64,000 nucleotides of DNA from assembly GCF_030272615.1 (NCBI RefSeq), contig NC_081411.1, forward strand, positions 835,130,136 through 835,194,135, given 5' to 3'. The DNA is from Cryptomeria japonica. Taxonomy: Eukaryota > Streptophyta > Pinopsida > Cupressales > Cupressaceae. The number at the start of each line of letters is the position of its first letter. Position 1 is the first letter of the stretch. The notes beneath the pieces were generated by a model. The model was not told where the DNA came from and ran no database searches. It saw only the letters and a program-made list of their open reading frames with translations. Both the position numbers and the translations under genes were made by a program. This document shows positions 35,358 through 47,012 of this stretch, piece by piece.

Positions 35358-36021
35358 TTGTCATGTGTGTAAAGTATGGTATATGCATCTGCACCACAAA
35401 CACTCAATAGATCATTACAAGCATGGTTAGAAAATTGAAATCAAATGAAAGATAAACCATGACGAAGCAACTTATCACCTCCTAAGCGGTGCGAGTGTGG
35501 ATTTGCTCTCAGATCTTGATAAGCAATCCCAGTGACTTGACTACACCTAGATGGAGGATTTAAAATGATATGATATGCAAGCTAGATGAGATTGATTATG
35601 CTAGATTGATCCAAGAGGCTAATTAAGCTAATAATATGCATGCTTAAGCTATGATGATGATGCAATTAAGATAGATCTAAGATGCAAAACATGATAATAA
35701 TGATAAACTATAATGCTAGAAATGAGAGTTTGGAGGTGTGGCAGATCAAGGAAGACACCAAACCCTTGGAAAAAGACCAAAACAAGCCTAAAACCCCCTA
35801 AAACAAGCATTTCTTGGGTTTCGTACTTGTACGGCCATACTGAGATTTCTCATTTCTTAAATTGTAAAGTACTTCCAAAAGGGTACTCGGATCACTAAAG
35901 AGTTTGTGTGGGTCTTTGGGGAAATTGTGAGCAAATCCACAAAAACCAGTTAGGTAGGGCTAATTGGGGCTCTAGGGCTACTAGGCCTAGAAAATAGGGA
36001 AAGGAAGGAGCGATAGGGAAA
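35358..36021. other. Unassigned AT-rich block
   Basis: Sequence between the broken LTR and chromovirus copy B. It has ATGATGATG-type simple stretches around 35650-35710 and no recognisable gene or termini. Confidence 0.5.
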
Positions 36022-37660
36022 TGGATCAAATCCTTACTCAAAACCAGTTGATTACCCTTGGAAAATATCATGAACACTTACTCCAACCTCTGCAAGCATT
36101 TTTTAGGAGTTTGAGAGTGTAAGGTTGGATTTACCCTTGTGAATCTCAACCATGCTTGAGCAACCAGTGAGCGCATCTTGATTGGGAGAACTCATGGAGA
36201 GTTGAGGTGTCTAAAATGATTAGTAGACCAGATGAATGATGAAGGGAGCCCACTAGGACAAAACTTGATTGCCTCTTGATAAAGGATAGACTCTCTTTGA
36301 GTATACCTCCCCATCACTAGGTACCTAAATGGCCTTAGAAAAAACATTCAAGATGAGATTAGCATGATAGCACTTGACATAATCCATAAATGCTTTTAGT
36401 TAGCCTTGAGAGAAGGATATAAGATCAAAAGGAAGGGTGAACATAACCAAAAGGGCAGAGGTGGCGGAGGTTTCAGAGGAAGAGGCACCTTTGGAAGGGG
36501 CTATAACCCCAGCAAGAATGAAGAAGGTAAACAATTAGAGAACAATGGTGATCATTTTAGCAAAGGAGGATAGTTCAGAGGCAAATCTAGAGGGAGAAAT
36601 AACTATAGAGGCAGATTTGGCAATTCAGGAAGAGGAACCACAGTCTTCACTGGCAAATGTTGTCATTGTCACCAAGTGGGGCATACCATGAACCAGTGTC
36701 ATAAAAAGACTTCAAGCTCTCACATGGGAGAAAGGAGAACTTAGTTAGTACAAGAAGAAGATTGTCAAAGTGTTACCTCATCAATAAGCAAGGTTGGACC
36801 AGTCCTAGATGGAGAGAATCTGATGCTAAGAAGGACCTTGTTGAAGGTACCAGAGTCCAAAGAACCTACACAAAGGAAAACACTTTTCAAAACCACTTGC
36901 AGATCTCATGGTAAGATTTGTAAAGTTATAGTGGATTCAGGGTCTACTGAGAATATTTTAGCAGTTGAGATGGTACATAAACTAAAATTGAAAAGGTTGC
37001 CACATACCACCCCCTATAAGGTCTCTTGGTTGAGTAAGGGTCAGCATGTGCTTGTAGATGAACAAACTTGGGTGGATTTTGAAATAGGAGATTACAAGGA
37101 TAGTGTGTTATGTGACATATTTCCCATGGATGCATGTCACTTGTTTTTGGGATGCCCTTGGCAGTTTGATTTCAAATCCATACATGATGGGGAGAAGAAT
37201 TTCTATGCTATCACCAAGGAGGGTAGAAAGTTTTAAATGGATCCCTTGATTGGTAAGGGTGAAGAAAGACATGTTGGATCAAGTGTTATGTTTCTTAGTG
37301 GGAAATAATTCTTGAAGTTGTTGAAGCATGAAGGGAACCAAGGATGTGCTCTCATAGTGAAACCCAAAGAAGAGACAAAGGCTGAAACCAAATTGGTGAT
37401 ACCTCAAGAGGTACAGACCTTGCTAGACCGGTACAAAGACATAGTTGTCAATGAGATACCAGATGTCTTATCCCCTATGAGAGATGTTGACCATCAGATA
37501 GACCTCATACCTGGTTCAACTTTTCCAAACAAGGTTGCTTACAAAATGACATCTACTCAAAATGAGGAAATAGCCAAGCAAGTGCAGGAACTACTAGATA
37601 AAGGGTTGATAAATAAGAGTTTAAGTCTATGTGCAGTACCTACTATTTTGGTACCAGTCA
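36022..37660 (+). pseudogene. Chromovirus copy B: gag end, protease, RT start
   Basis: Parallel to copy A from TGGATCAAATCC onward, over 90% alike by eye. The RG-rich gag end and zinc knuckle CCHCHQVGHTMNQC lie near 36650-36700. The protease frame is 36823-37236 (VIVDSGSTENILAVEMV, CHLFLGCPW). RT begins in 37312-37655 (SLCAVPTILVP) and breaks off right after that motif. It preserves the sequence across C2's insertion site in copy A. Confidence 0.8.
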
Positions 37661-37730
37661 CTGGGTTATTGCTTTTTGTCATCATTGAGATTTTTAAAAT
37701 GTGGGAAGTGAGTGCAAACATCGATGGTAT
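37661..37730. other. Junction sequence between chromovirus B and element G4
   Basis: Seventy bases unlike the chromovirus, ending GGTAT just before the G4 LTR. GGTAT pairs with AGTAT after the right LTR as a near-perfect target duplication. Confidence 0.6.
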
Positions 37731-38497
37731 TGTAGACACCTAAAATTGTCCAGTCTAATTAAATAAATATTTTATTTATTTAATTATCTAAGCTTAATTC
37801 TTCTATTAATTAAATAAATCCTTATTTATTTAATTAATTCATTTATCCTCTTCTAGCCTTATTTCTCATTTAAATAAATACATTTATTTATTTAAATTAT
37901 CATTTTCCTAAATTAAATAAATATCTTATTTATTTAATTGATCTCACTTCTTCTATTAATTAAATAAATCTTTATTTATTTAATTAATTCATTAGCTTTT
38001 TCTACACATGACACATGTCATTCATCTCTTAATTCATACATTACCTACCCCTTTCATTATTTTATTATTTCTTCTACCTACCCTCTAATCTTAGCCGACC
38101 TCCTTTTACACCTCTCAATCTTATCCCTCCATTTCATATTGTGTCTTCTATTTAAGGAGATGCCTTCTTCATTATCAAACCCTAATGAATCATCTTAAGG
38201 ACTTGACTACACTACGATCCTACTTGCAACCACATTCCGTTCTTTGTTGAGCTCTTGTGCATATAAAATCTGAGAGCAAATATATCAAGCAAGATCAATG
38301 GAGATAGGAAGAATGGAGATCAAAACCCTATTGGACATGTAATGGTATAATCTTTGTGATTTCATTTGATTTGCATTGTCTTAGGTAATCTTATATGTTA
38401 TGGTGGATCTTTGTTGATTGTTAGGCTAGGGTTTTGTGGTTGAATTCATTTAGCCTTTCAATATTGTTATTATTGTTATCCATTTTCACCATATACA
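37731..38497 (+). mobile_element. G4 5' LTR
   Basis: 767 bp, TGTAGACACC to CCATATACA. The first third alternates TTTATTTATTTAATTA blocks. CTATTTAAGGAG near 38150 is a TATA-like core and ACCCTAATGAATC follows. It matches the right LTR except at four C/T or G/A sites and one base gap. Confidence 0.95.
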
Positions 38498-38500
38498 TTT

Positions 38501-38518
38501 TGGCACGCTCGGTGGGAC
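38501..38518 (+). other. G4 primer-binding site
   Basis: TGGCACGCTCGGTGGGAC begins three bases after the LTR end. The TGG start and position fit a tRNA primer-binding site. I cannot name the tRNA with confidence. Confidence 0.65.
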
Positions 38519-38607
38519 ACTTGTCCCTTTGCATTTAACCTCCTTGTTGCAGATCTTGTGTTTTGAAGTTGCAGATCGGACATTTTCAGCAGCATTTTTG
38601 GTATTTT

Positions 38608-38890
38608 CGCGTCTGTGCACTTTCGGATCACGTTTTTGATTTTCAGGCGCGTCTGAGACAACTTTATCTGCGTCTGTGTTTTGTCAATATTTCGTTTTGC
38701 AGGTTCCGGGATAGGCGCGTCTGTGTCTTTTCTATCCGCGTCTGTGTTACATAAGTGCGTCTGTGTCGCATTCACCCGCGTCTGTGTCAGAAAGGAGCAT
38801 CTATGATTTTTAGGCACGTCTGTGCATAATAGAACCACGTCTGAGTTATACAGACGCATCTGTGTTGAGGGTAACAGCGTCTATGTATTT
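38608..38890 (+). repeat. GCGTCTGTG core-and-spacer array 1 in G4 leader
   Basis: About a dozen cores GCGTCTGTG (also GCATCTGTG, CACGTCTGTG) recur every 19-21 bp with divergent spacers. The core orientation is plus. The same core occurs inverted in the antisense intron at 52415-52690. Confidence 0.9.
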
Positions 38891-40113
38891 ACTGTTTCAT
38901 AATTTTGAAAATTTTCATTGATTCAATTTTCGGATTTTGTACTTAGGGTTTCAAATCTGGTTTATTTTTGGACTAACACTTTCAGATCTAGCTAACAAAA
39001 TTGGTGCAGCTTGTCTTGGAAGCAAAATCATTTGGTTGAAGGCCTCTATTTTCACAAAGTCTTTTGGGTTTTAAAATTTACCTAACTTGTGTGCTTGCAG
39101 GAAGGGGTGATCATTTGAAACAACCCGAACTACTAACAACTTTTGTTGCAGGTCCTTGGCTAGGGTTTTTGAATTTTATTTTGTGCCTTGTTGTCATAGA
39201 CTAGCAAACACTTCCATTGGTGCACTAAAATTGAATCATTGTCTTTTGTGTCTTGAGCAATAGGCTCTTTTTGTTTATTCTTTAGAGGGTTTGTCTTCCC
39301 GTGTGGTCATTAGGACTACTAGTGAGAAGAGGATGACCCAAGTGGTAGCGAGGAAAACCCACCTCATCCGAACCACTATAATCAAATGTATTCATGGTGA
39401 AAACTATGAATAACGTGTGCTGATTAGTTCATACCGACACTATGTCTCCCCATAAACCCGTTTGATCAAATTTATTTGATCAGTTGTAGGGCGTAACCCC
39501 TACCAGCTGGGAGCCTTCTGTATTTATAGAGCTGAAAGTGCTGCATGTATGGCCACACGAGTGGATGCCCTTACTAGCACCATTTTGTTTTAGAGGCCCA
39601 AATCCTTCTAGTTGTTGGGGCAGGAGATCGGACCTCTGGTAGCGGCCCACACACATACGGTTCTTAGTAGAGATACAAAGTTTTCCATGGGGAGTTTTCA
39701 TGGGGACTGATGCTTGGCTGACCCAAGAAGTGAGTGCCGAGGGTGGAGCCAGTGAGGTCAAGCATCTAAGTATCCGCTCTGAATAGCGTAGCCTCAGGGG
39801 TAAAACCCCATGTGGGATCAACAACTATTGTCTTGGCCAGCCATAAGAATTGTGCTTGACTTATGTTAAACATTCAAAACATTCAAGACCAAACAACAAA
39901 ACATTGTGTCTTTTATGTCTTCAAGTGTATGCAAAACAATTTTACATCAAACAACACACTTTTCTTGGAGTCATTTTGGAGTCTAAACACTAGCAAACAT
40001 TGAGTCCTCATCAACACTGTGTCCTCTTGTCACGAAAATCAGTCAAACAGTCAAATTGAGTCACAACAAAAATGACTTCACAGATTGGAAAAAAATTGCA
40101 CAAATTTTACAAA

Positions 40114-40395
40114 AACGCATCTGTGTCTGTTTTAATAGCGTCTGTGTTGTCTAGGCGCATCTGTGAAGGGCAGAATAGCGTCTGTGTTTATAACAGTGTC
40201 TGTGTTTAATATAAGCACATCTGTGTCGGGTAACCACGTCTGTGAAGTATACAGTCGCGTTTGTGTCCGGAATTGAAAAACTGTTACAGTCCAGCAAACA
40301 TAAACAGGAAAATCGCAGAAGCGCGTCTGTGTTAAACAGAGTAGTGTCTGTGTCAGGAAACCGCGTCTGTGCAGTATACAGTCGCGTCTGTGTCC
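40114..40395 (+). repeat. GCGTCTGTG core-and-spacer array 2 in G4 leader
   Basis: About a dozen cores in plus orientation, spacing mostly 19-22 bp. It includes the duplicated GAATTGAAAAACTG block, which spaces cores further apart. Confidence 0.9.
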
Positions 40396-40889
40396 AGAAT
40401 TGAAAAACTGTTACAGTCCAGCAAGCAAATACAGTCAGTTTCGAAAATCTTGAGCTTCCTAGGCCATCTCTCTAAGGTTTCATTTAGCATTCAACCTGTC
40501 CTTGGGTCTCACAAAGTCCATCATTGCTTTACACCTTACATTAAATTCACATTTGTCTAAACTTGAGTCAAAAGGTCACTTGCTTGTCCTCATCATACTT
40601 TGTCAACACACTACATACAACAACACTTTGCTAAGTGGTCCCTCATCAAGGTTTCTTACCTTTGGGTCTCATTTGGTCTTACTTAGGGTCAAGGTCAGCT
40701 TACCTCATCAAGAGAAACTATCCTCTCTTTGGAAGTCACACCTACTCTACTACATACATACTTGGTCTTACACTTTGGACATTGCAAGTACACCTCAGAT
40801 TCATTTACATTTCATCCAGCTTTGGACAGAAAAGCAATAAAAGGACAAGGCATCTGCTAGTCTCACACATCTTGGTTAATACCTAGTTC

Positions 40890-43448
40890 ATGGTTGAAAC
40901 CCGTCTTCAAAAATCTAGGAGAGAAACTAAAGAAGCTCAAGAGTCCGCAAACATGAGTTCTTATGAGTATGACAATGATTTATTTTTCAATACTGATCAC
41001 ACTACATTACCTGACATGGAGGCTTATAGAAACATCCCAAATGTTGAGAACATGAACACTCTAAACAACAATGCTACACACAATGACAATTTGGACAACT
41101 TATCAATACATTCAGCAGATGTGGAAGAATCCATTATGAATCCCCATTTCAATCGACTGATTGAGGAGATAATGAGGAGGGATAGACAATACTTCTTAGA
41201 CATGATGGCACAAAGTGGAGCCAAGATACCTCATGATTTTGACATGTCTCAAATAATGGAACATAGACCTTTGCAGCAACCTCACTCCAACATGCATCCA
41301 AGGAGACCTAATAGTGGAGGAAATAGAGGACCACACATGGTACCTGAATCACCATCAGCTTTGCTTCAAAAACCAGAGGTCCCACATACACATGGTCAAA
41401 CATATGATACTCATCTTCACAGACCATTATGGAAGTCTTATGGAGAAAAATATGCTCAATCACATATCAATGCTAAGGATCAACCACCAAAGCAATGGGA
41501 TATTCAAAGGCATGCTCAAAATTTGGACACAAGGAAACCTCATGTCAAATTTGGGGGCAATACAATAGAACATGACATGCCTGTAGAGTATGGTATACAT
41601 GCACAAAATAGATATGGTGTTCCTCAACATGAATCTATACCAAGTGGTCCATATATGCAGCATCATTACAGACCTCCTCCATATGAACATGTGTATGATC
41701 AATATCATCCATATATGCAACATGTACCTCCTCCAATGGGTGCCTCAAACATAGGATATGGTCCAAGAAGTCGATCTCCACCTAAGAGCAGTTTGGAACA
41801 ACAAATCAGGGACTTACAAAAGAAAATGGAGGACATAAATGCACCAAAGCCAGCATACACAATGAGAGACATATGTCCTTATCCATTTGACAAGAGAATT
41901 CCAATGCCCCCATTTCCTACACATTTTGTGACGCCTAAATTTGACAAGTATAGAGGAAAAGGGGATCCTAAGGCACACATAAGACAGTTTTTCACAGCTT
42001 GCATTGAGGTAGCAGCAGAAGAGACATATTTGATGAGATTATTCCCACAAAGCTTAGGCGATCAAGCTATGGAATGGTTCTCCCAACTTCCACCTGGTAT
42101 TAAGTCATGGGGTGACCTAGCAGAGGCATTTATTCAACATTTCTCCTATAACATAGAGACAGACATATCAGTCACTACTTTGTGCAATACCAAGCAAAAA
42201 GAGGGAGAATCTTTTGCATCATTTTTACAAAGATGGAGAAATCTAGCCAGCAGATGCTCTTGTGAAATTCCACAAAAACAAATGGTAGAGATGTTCACTC
42301 AGAATGTTAACAAAGACATTGGCTATGATCTAAGAAAAGCTTGTTTGTCTACCTTCAAGGACGTTATTGAAAAAGGCTTAGCAACAGAAAAGGTCCTAAT
42401 TGAACAAGGAGTCATTAAGATATTTAAGGAAAACAAAGATGACTTTAAGGGAAAAGACAAGCCAAGATTTTGGAATAAAAACAAGAACACAGTCAATGAT
42501 GGTGTGGTTGATGCCAACACGGTGCGACCCAAATTCATCTTTTCAGGATCAAGTTCTACAAGCAATCAAGTGAATACTCAAACAACTTCTAGATCACGAA
42601 GGAAGTACACTCCATTGGGAGAACCACTTGAGTCAGTCTTCAAGAAGCTAGTGGCAAACAAGGTGATCACAATTCCAGATTTCCTGCCATATGAACCAAA
42701 GGTCAAACCAAATTGGTGGAATGATGATGAGTATTGTGAATTTCATAAAAGCAAGGGTCATAAAATAGGTAATTGTCATCGACTGAAGAACATTGTGCAA
42801 GATCTCATTGATAGAGGTGACATTGAGATTGAGGGACACTCATCCAATCAAGAACATGAGATGTTTAAGGAACCATTCCCAAAGCACGACAATGGAAAAG
42901 CTAAAGTCACAGATGATCAAGCTAACTATACTAGAACACCTTACAACTATGATTCAACTATCAATCATATCTCGATGGACAATCATATCTCTACTATTAC
43001 CATCAAGAACAAAAACCCTGAGAATCCTCCTCAGCGACCCAAGATTGTCCTAAGAGGTGTTGGATCTTCTTCTGAGCCTACCTCTGAATGTCATGTTACA
43101 ACTCGTCGAGGTAAAATTACTTTGCCAGGTGCTTCAACTAAAAACACTGCTTCTTCATCTACCAAACCTGAGTATGACCTTGTAGAACAGTTAGGGAAGA
43201 CACCCGCACTCATCTCCATCCTTGAGCTCTTACGCATATCCCCCCCTCATAAAGCTATTCTTGACAAAATCTTGAGAGACACCGTCATTCCTACTGATCT
43301 GAACGTGGACCAGTTTCAAGCCATGGTGGGATACCTTTCCATTCCAAATTCCCTTACATTCACAGAAGCTGATGACGCCTCCATAAGTCAGCCACATAAT
43401 GCACCATTACATATTGAAGCCTTCATACACAAACATCAAATAAAGTGA
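40890..43448 (+). CDS. G4 Gag polyprotein
   Basis: 852 codons from ATG 40890. An acidic/Asn-rich N-terminus (1-130) and a Pro/His/Tyr-rich segment (130-320) precede the retrotransposon gag (capsid) domain at about 350-520, with MEWFSQLPPGIKSW and LCNTKQKEGESFASFLQRWR. A CEFHKSKGHKIGNCHRL motif at about 610-630 is a CX2H-type zinc-knuckle variant. It ends at TGA 43446-43448, directly followed in the same frame by protease. That TGA could be a one-transition nonsense mutation or a readthrough stop. Confidence 0.85.
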   Translation: MVETRLQKSRRETKEAQESANMSSYEYDNDLFFNTDHTTLPDMEAYRNIPNVENMNTLNNNATHNDNLDNLSIHSADVEESIMNPHFNRLIEEIMRRDRQYFLDMMAQSGAKIPHDFDMSQIMEHRPLQQPHSNMHPRRPNSGGNRGPHMVPESPSALLQKPEVPHTHGQTYDTHLHRPLWKSYGEKYAQSHINAKDQPPKQWDIQRHAQNLDTRKPHVKFGGNTIEHDMPVEYGIHAQNRYGVPQHESIPSGPYMQHHYRPPPYEHVYDQYHPYMQHVPPPMGASNIGYGPRSRSPPKSSLEQQIRDLQKKMEDINAPKPAYTMRDICPYPFDKRIPMPPFPTHFVTPKFDKYRGKGDPKAHIRQFFTACIEVAAEETYLMRLFPQSLGDQAMEWFSQLPPGIKSWGDLAEAFIQHFSYNIETDISVTTLCNTKQKEGESFASFLQRWRNLASRCSCEIPQKQMVEMFTQNVNKDIGYDLRKACLSTFKDVIEKGLATEKVLIEQGVIKIFKENKDDFKGKDKPRFWNKNKNTVNDGVVDANTVRPKFIFSGSSSTSNQVNTQTTSRSRRKYTPLGEPLESVFKKLVANKVITIPDFLPYEPKVKPNWWNDDEYCEFHKSKGHKIGNCHRLKNIVQDLIDRGDIEIEGHSSNQEHEMFKEPFPKHDNGKAKVTDDQANYTRTPYNYDSTINHISMDNHISTITIKNKNPENPPQRPKIVLRGVGSSSEPTSECHVTTRRGKITLPGASTKNTASSSTKPEYDLVEQLGKTPALISILELLRISPPHKAILDKILRDTVIPTDLNVDQFQAMVGYLSIPNSLTFTEADDASISQPHNAPLHIEAFIHKHQIK

Positions 43449-45263
43449 GTCCTGATAGATGGAGGAGCTGGTCTAAACATTTGTACATTGAGCACCATTA
43501 AACAATTGGGATATTCCGATAAAGCTGTGAATTCAAAGAATCAAATCACCATCAAGGCATATGATGATGAAGAACGCTCATCCAAGGGCACGGTCACCTT
43601 ACCTCTAAGAATTGGGCCAGTTACAAAGGATGTGGTTTGTCAGGTCCTGGATTTAGATCTCACTTATAATATATTGCTAGGACGTCCTTGGATTCATGAA
43701 ATGAGGGCAGTCCCATCGACATATCACCAATGCATTAAATTTCCTCACAATGGAGTCGAGGTAACAGTTAACGGCGATCCTAATCCATTCATATATTGCA
43801 ATATCTTGAGATCACATATTGAGACCATCATTCCCAGTAATCGTGAAGCTGTTTCTTCTTCGGCATACATTGATCCTGAGTCATTAAAACCTTCGACATC
43901 AAAACAAGGTGAACTTAAAGGCAAATTTCGGGACAAAGGCATGGGAGAATACACTTTAAATCAGACCATGTATTTACGACAAGTCATGAACTCTCCAAAA
44001 GAATATGGAAGGCCTCATCCTAACAAGCAAACATTCATCATGACGCTCAAATGGGACCCTACTACCTTTCAAAGATGGGGCGAACTGGAAGAGGAAGGTT
44101 TATACAAAATGCTCTACAAAGACATTGAAGATGACACACAAGATCAGATCAATATACCCTGTGAGAAATATGGCAAAGGCTTCAAGATTCTACAAAAATT
44201 TGGGTATGATGGAAAAAGCCCTCTTGGGTTACGCAAAGAAGGCGTTATGGAGCCCTTACAACCTGAATTGACTATAAAAAGGGAATGCTCGAAGGGACTT
44301 GGTTTTCTGACTTCCAAGATCCACACTAAATGGACAGAAGAGGCATCACAAATCAAAATTGCCAAAATTCAACAAGAGGATCGCTATTCCACAGACTCCA
44401 ACGAATGGGAATGGGGTTTAGACAAATCCTCCAGTGACTATGAGCTCACCGAGACATTCAGAGAGCTAGGTGAACACACAGAAGAGGAGGAGTTTTATAA
44501 CAAATTTAGAGTTGGTCAAGAAACAACCCATGAGGAGTCTACACAGTCCTTGTCTCAAGGTTCTAGGTTGAAATCACATAGGATGAGAACACCTGTTCCG
44601 GAATGTGCTACTAGTAATGATAATTTGGACTCGCTCATGATCAAGACTGATGAGGAGAGTGCCATCGATGACCTTGATAATTACCTTGACATACCCGAAT
44701 ATAACCACATCTTCACTCTTAGCCCCGCTAACTTCGAAGACATTAACGGCCTTCCCCTTGTTCATCACCAACTCATTGACTGGGATAATGAAGGACCTCC
44801 ACAGTTGGATACATTCCAAAATGATGAAGCTTTTATTGATTATCTAGGCATACAAAATGATCTTCCCCCTAGAGACCATAAAGCGGGATACATCATAGAA
44901 CTCAATAGTGTGGCATATTTTGGTGAGAGTGTCGGACCTTCCAGTCGCAAAAATGTGAAAATAAGAACAAATCAAGGGTCTTATGGCGAAAACCACACTG
45001 TGGCGCTATCTGACCCCAAAAAAGTAAAAAGAAAGGACGTATCTGAGGGTGAAAACCTCTCTGAGACGCCCGAAGATGGAAGGCTCGACATTCTCCCATC
45101 ATCATATGAGGAAAAATCATCCATGTTGGTAGAAGAAACTATCAAAACAAACATTGGTACAGAAGAGGTTCCGCACAACATATTCCTAGCTCAATCACTG
45201 ACAGAGTCTGAAAGGTCAAAATTCATAAATTTCTTCAAAGAGCGACAAATCAAATTCGCCTAG
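43449..45263 (+). pseudogene. G4 protease and G-patch-like linker
   Basis: Same frame as gag. VLIDGGAGLNIC holds the catalytic Asp, and DLTYNILLGRPWIHEMRAV closes the protease near codon 80. 44163-44312 resembles a G-patch: KGFKILQKFGYDGKSPLG followed by a GLGF end. The rest of the linker is acidic (DLDNYLDIPEYN, FEDINGLPLV). It ends with TAG at 45261-45263 just before the conserved MPGLDP motif, one transition from a sense codon. Confidence 0.85.
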
Positions 45264-47012
45264 TCATACGTTGATATGCCTGGATTGGATCCGGATTTGG
45301 TAATGCATCATCTGATAGTCAAACCGGGGGCAAAACCAGTAAAACAGAAATTGAGAAAAATGCATCCACAAGTGGCATTACTAGTCAAAGAAGAGCTGGA
45401 GAAGTTATTGGATGTCGGATTCATACACCCAATCGATTATCCAGAATGGATCTCTAACTTGGTACCTGTCAGTAAACCAGATCGCAGCATCAGAATTTGC
45501 ACAGATTTCAGAGACATCAACAAAGCTTGTCCAAAGGATGACTTCCCATTACCAAACATTGATTTGATCGTTGATCTCACAGCAGGTCATGAAATGCTAT
45601 CATTAATGGATGGATTCTCTGGCTATAATCAGATAAGAATTGCACTCGAGGATCAACACAAAACATCATTCACTTGTCCTTGGAGAACTTTCTGTTGGAA
45701 TGTCATGCCCTTTGGGCTAAAAAATGCAGGTGCTACATATCAAAGAGCTATGACTACTATCTTTCATGATCTCATGCATGTAACTGTGTAAGATTATGTT
45801 GACGACCTCTTGGTCAAATCAATAGACAGAAATACACACTTGGACATACTTTCAGTTGCCTTTGATCGGTTGGAAAAATACAAAGTAAGATTAAATCCCT
45901 AGAAATGTGTCTTTGGAGTAACCTCAGGGAAGCTCCTAGGATTCATCGTGTCCAAAAGAGGAATTGAAGCGGATCCAGCAAAAGTCAAAGCTATCTTGGA
46001 AATGCAACCACCAAGAAATATCAGTCAACTTCGATCCTTACAAGGCAGACTCCAGTCCATACGAAGATTCATAGCACAACTGGCGGATAAGTGTAATCCT
46101 TTTCAGCACCTGCTACATAAAAACATCAAATTCAAATGGGATGACAACTGTCAACAGGCTTTCCAGACGCTCAAAGACTATCTCCTAAATCCACCAGTTC
46201 TGATGCCACCAATTCCAGATCAACCACTGCTACTATACATATCAGCTACTCTGACAGCACTAGGGGCACTCTTAGCACAACAAATTGTTGGGGGCAAGGA
46301 AAAAGTAGTATACTATATCAGTCGCACATTGGTGGGATACGAGCTAAACTACACACCAATTGAGCGCGCATGTCTCGCCGTGGTCTTTGCTTCACAGAAA
46401 TTACGACATTACATGCTCACTCATAAGACTAAGTTGGTTGCAAGAATTGATCCATTAAAATACCTTCTCAATAAAGCAACACTTACTGGGCGACTGGCCA
46501 AATGGGTAATGATACTGAGTGAATTCGACATCAAGTATGTGGACAGAAAAGCAATAAAAGGACAAGCCATCGCAGATCAATTAGCAGATGCTCCCATGAT
46601 AGATGATGTTCCTCTAAGTTCAGAATTTTCAGATGAATCCATTTTAACAGTATCACATACAAGGCCATGGCAACTATATTTTGACGGCTCATACACACAG
46701 CATGGGGCAGGAGCTGGCATCCTCTTTATAACTCCTCAAGGGGATTCTATACCCAAATCATACCGCTTATCATTTCCTTGCACTAACAATATAGTGGAAT
46801 ATGAGGCATTAACAACAGGATTACGAATTGCAGTTCAATGGAAGATCCAGGAACTTCATGTTTTTGGAGATTCCCAACTTGTTATCCGTCAAGCAACTGG
46901 TGATTATCAAACAAAAGATGAAAAGTTAATGCCTTATAAACAAATGGTGGAGGATCTGAAACAACACTTCACAAAGATAGATTTTGAGCAGATACCAAGA
47001 GAGCAGAATTGA
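45264..47012 (+). pseudogene. G4 reverse transcriptase, RNase H and second (archaeal-type) RNase H
   Basis: RT: MPGLDPDLVMHHL, IRICTDFRDINKACPKDDFP, SLMDGFSGYNQIRIA, MPFGLKNAGATYQRAM and catalytic DYVDDLLVKS (intact). Nonsense codons are TAA 45789-45791 (immediately before DYVDD) and TAG 45900-45902. From 45948 come the thumb (LRSLQGRLQSIRRFI) and the gypsy RNase H (ERACLAVVFASQKLRHYM). The second RNase H follows with LYFDGSYTQHGAGAG, VEYEALTTGL and VFGDSQLVI. TGA at 47010-47012 falls just before its last Asp block (AADAMATIA). This is the usual Tat order. Confidence 0.9.

Larger units (their letters stand above)
38519..40889 (+). other. G4 leader
   Basis: A 2.4-kb untranslated leader with two GCGTCTGTG arrays (38608-38890 and 40114-40395). 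The 39000-40080 stretch between them is compositionally ordinary and holds no convincing ORF. About 58 bp containing GAATTGAAAAACTGTTACAG occur twice (about 40250 and 40376), flanked by array cores, suggesting recent expansion. Confidence 0.7.
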
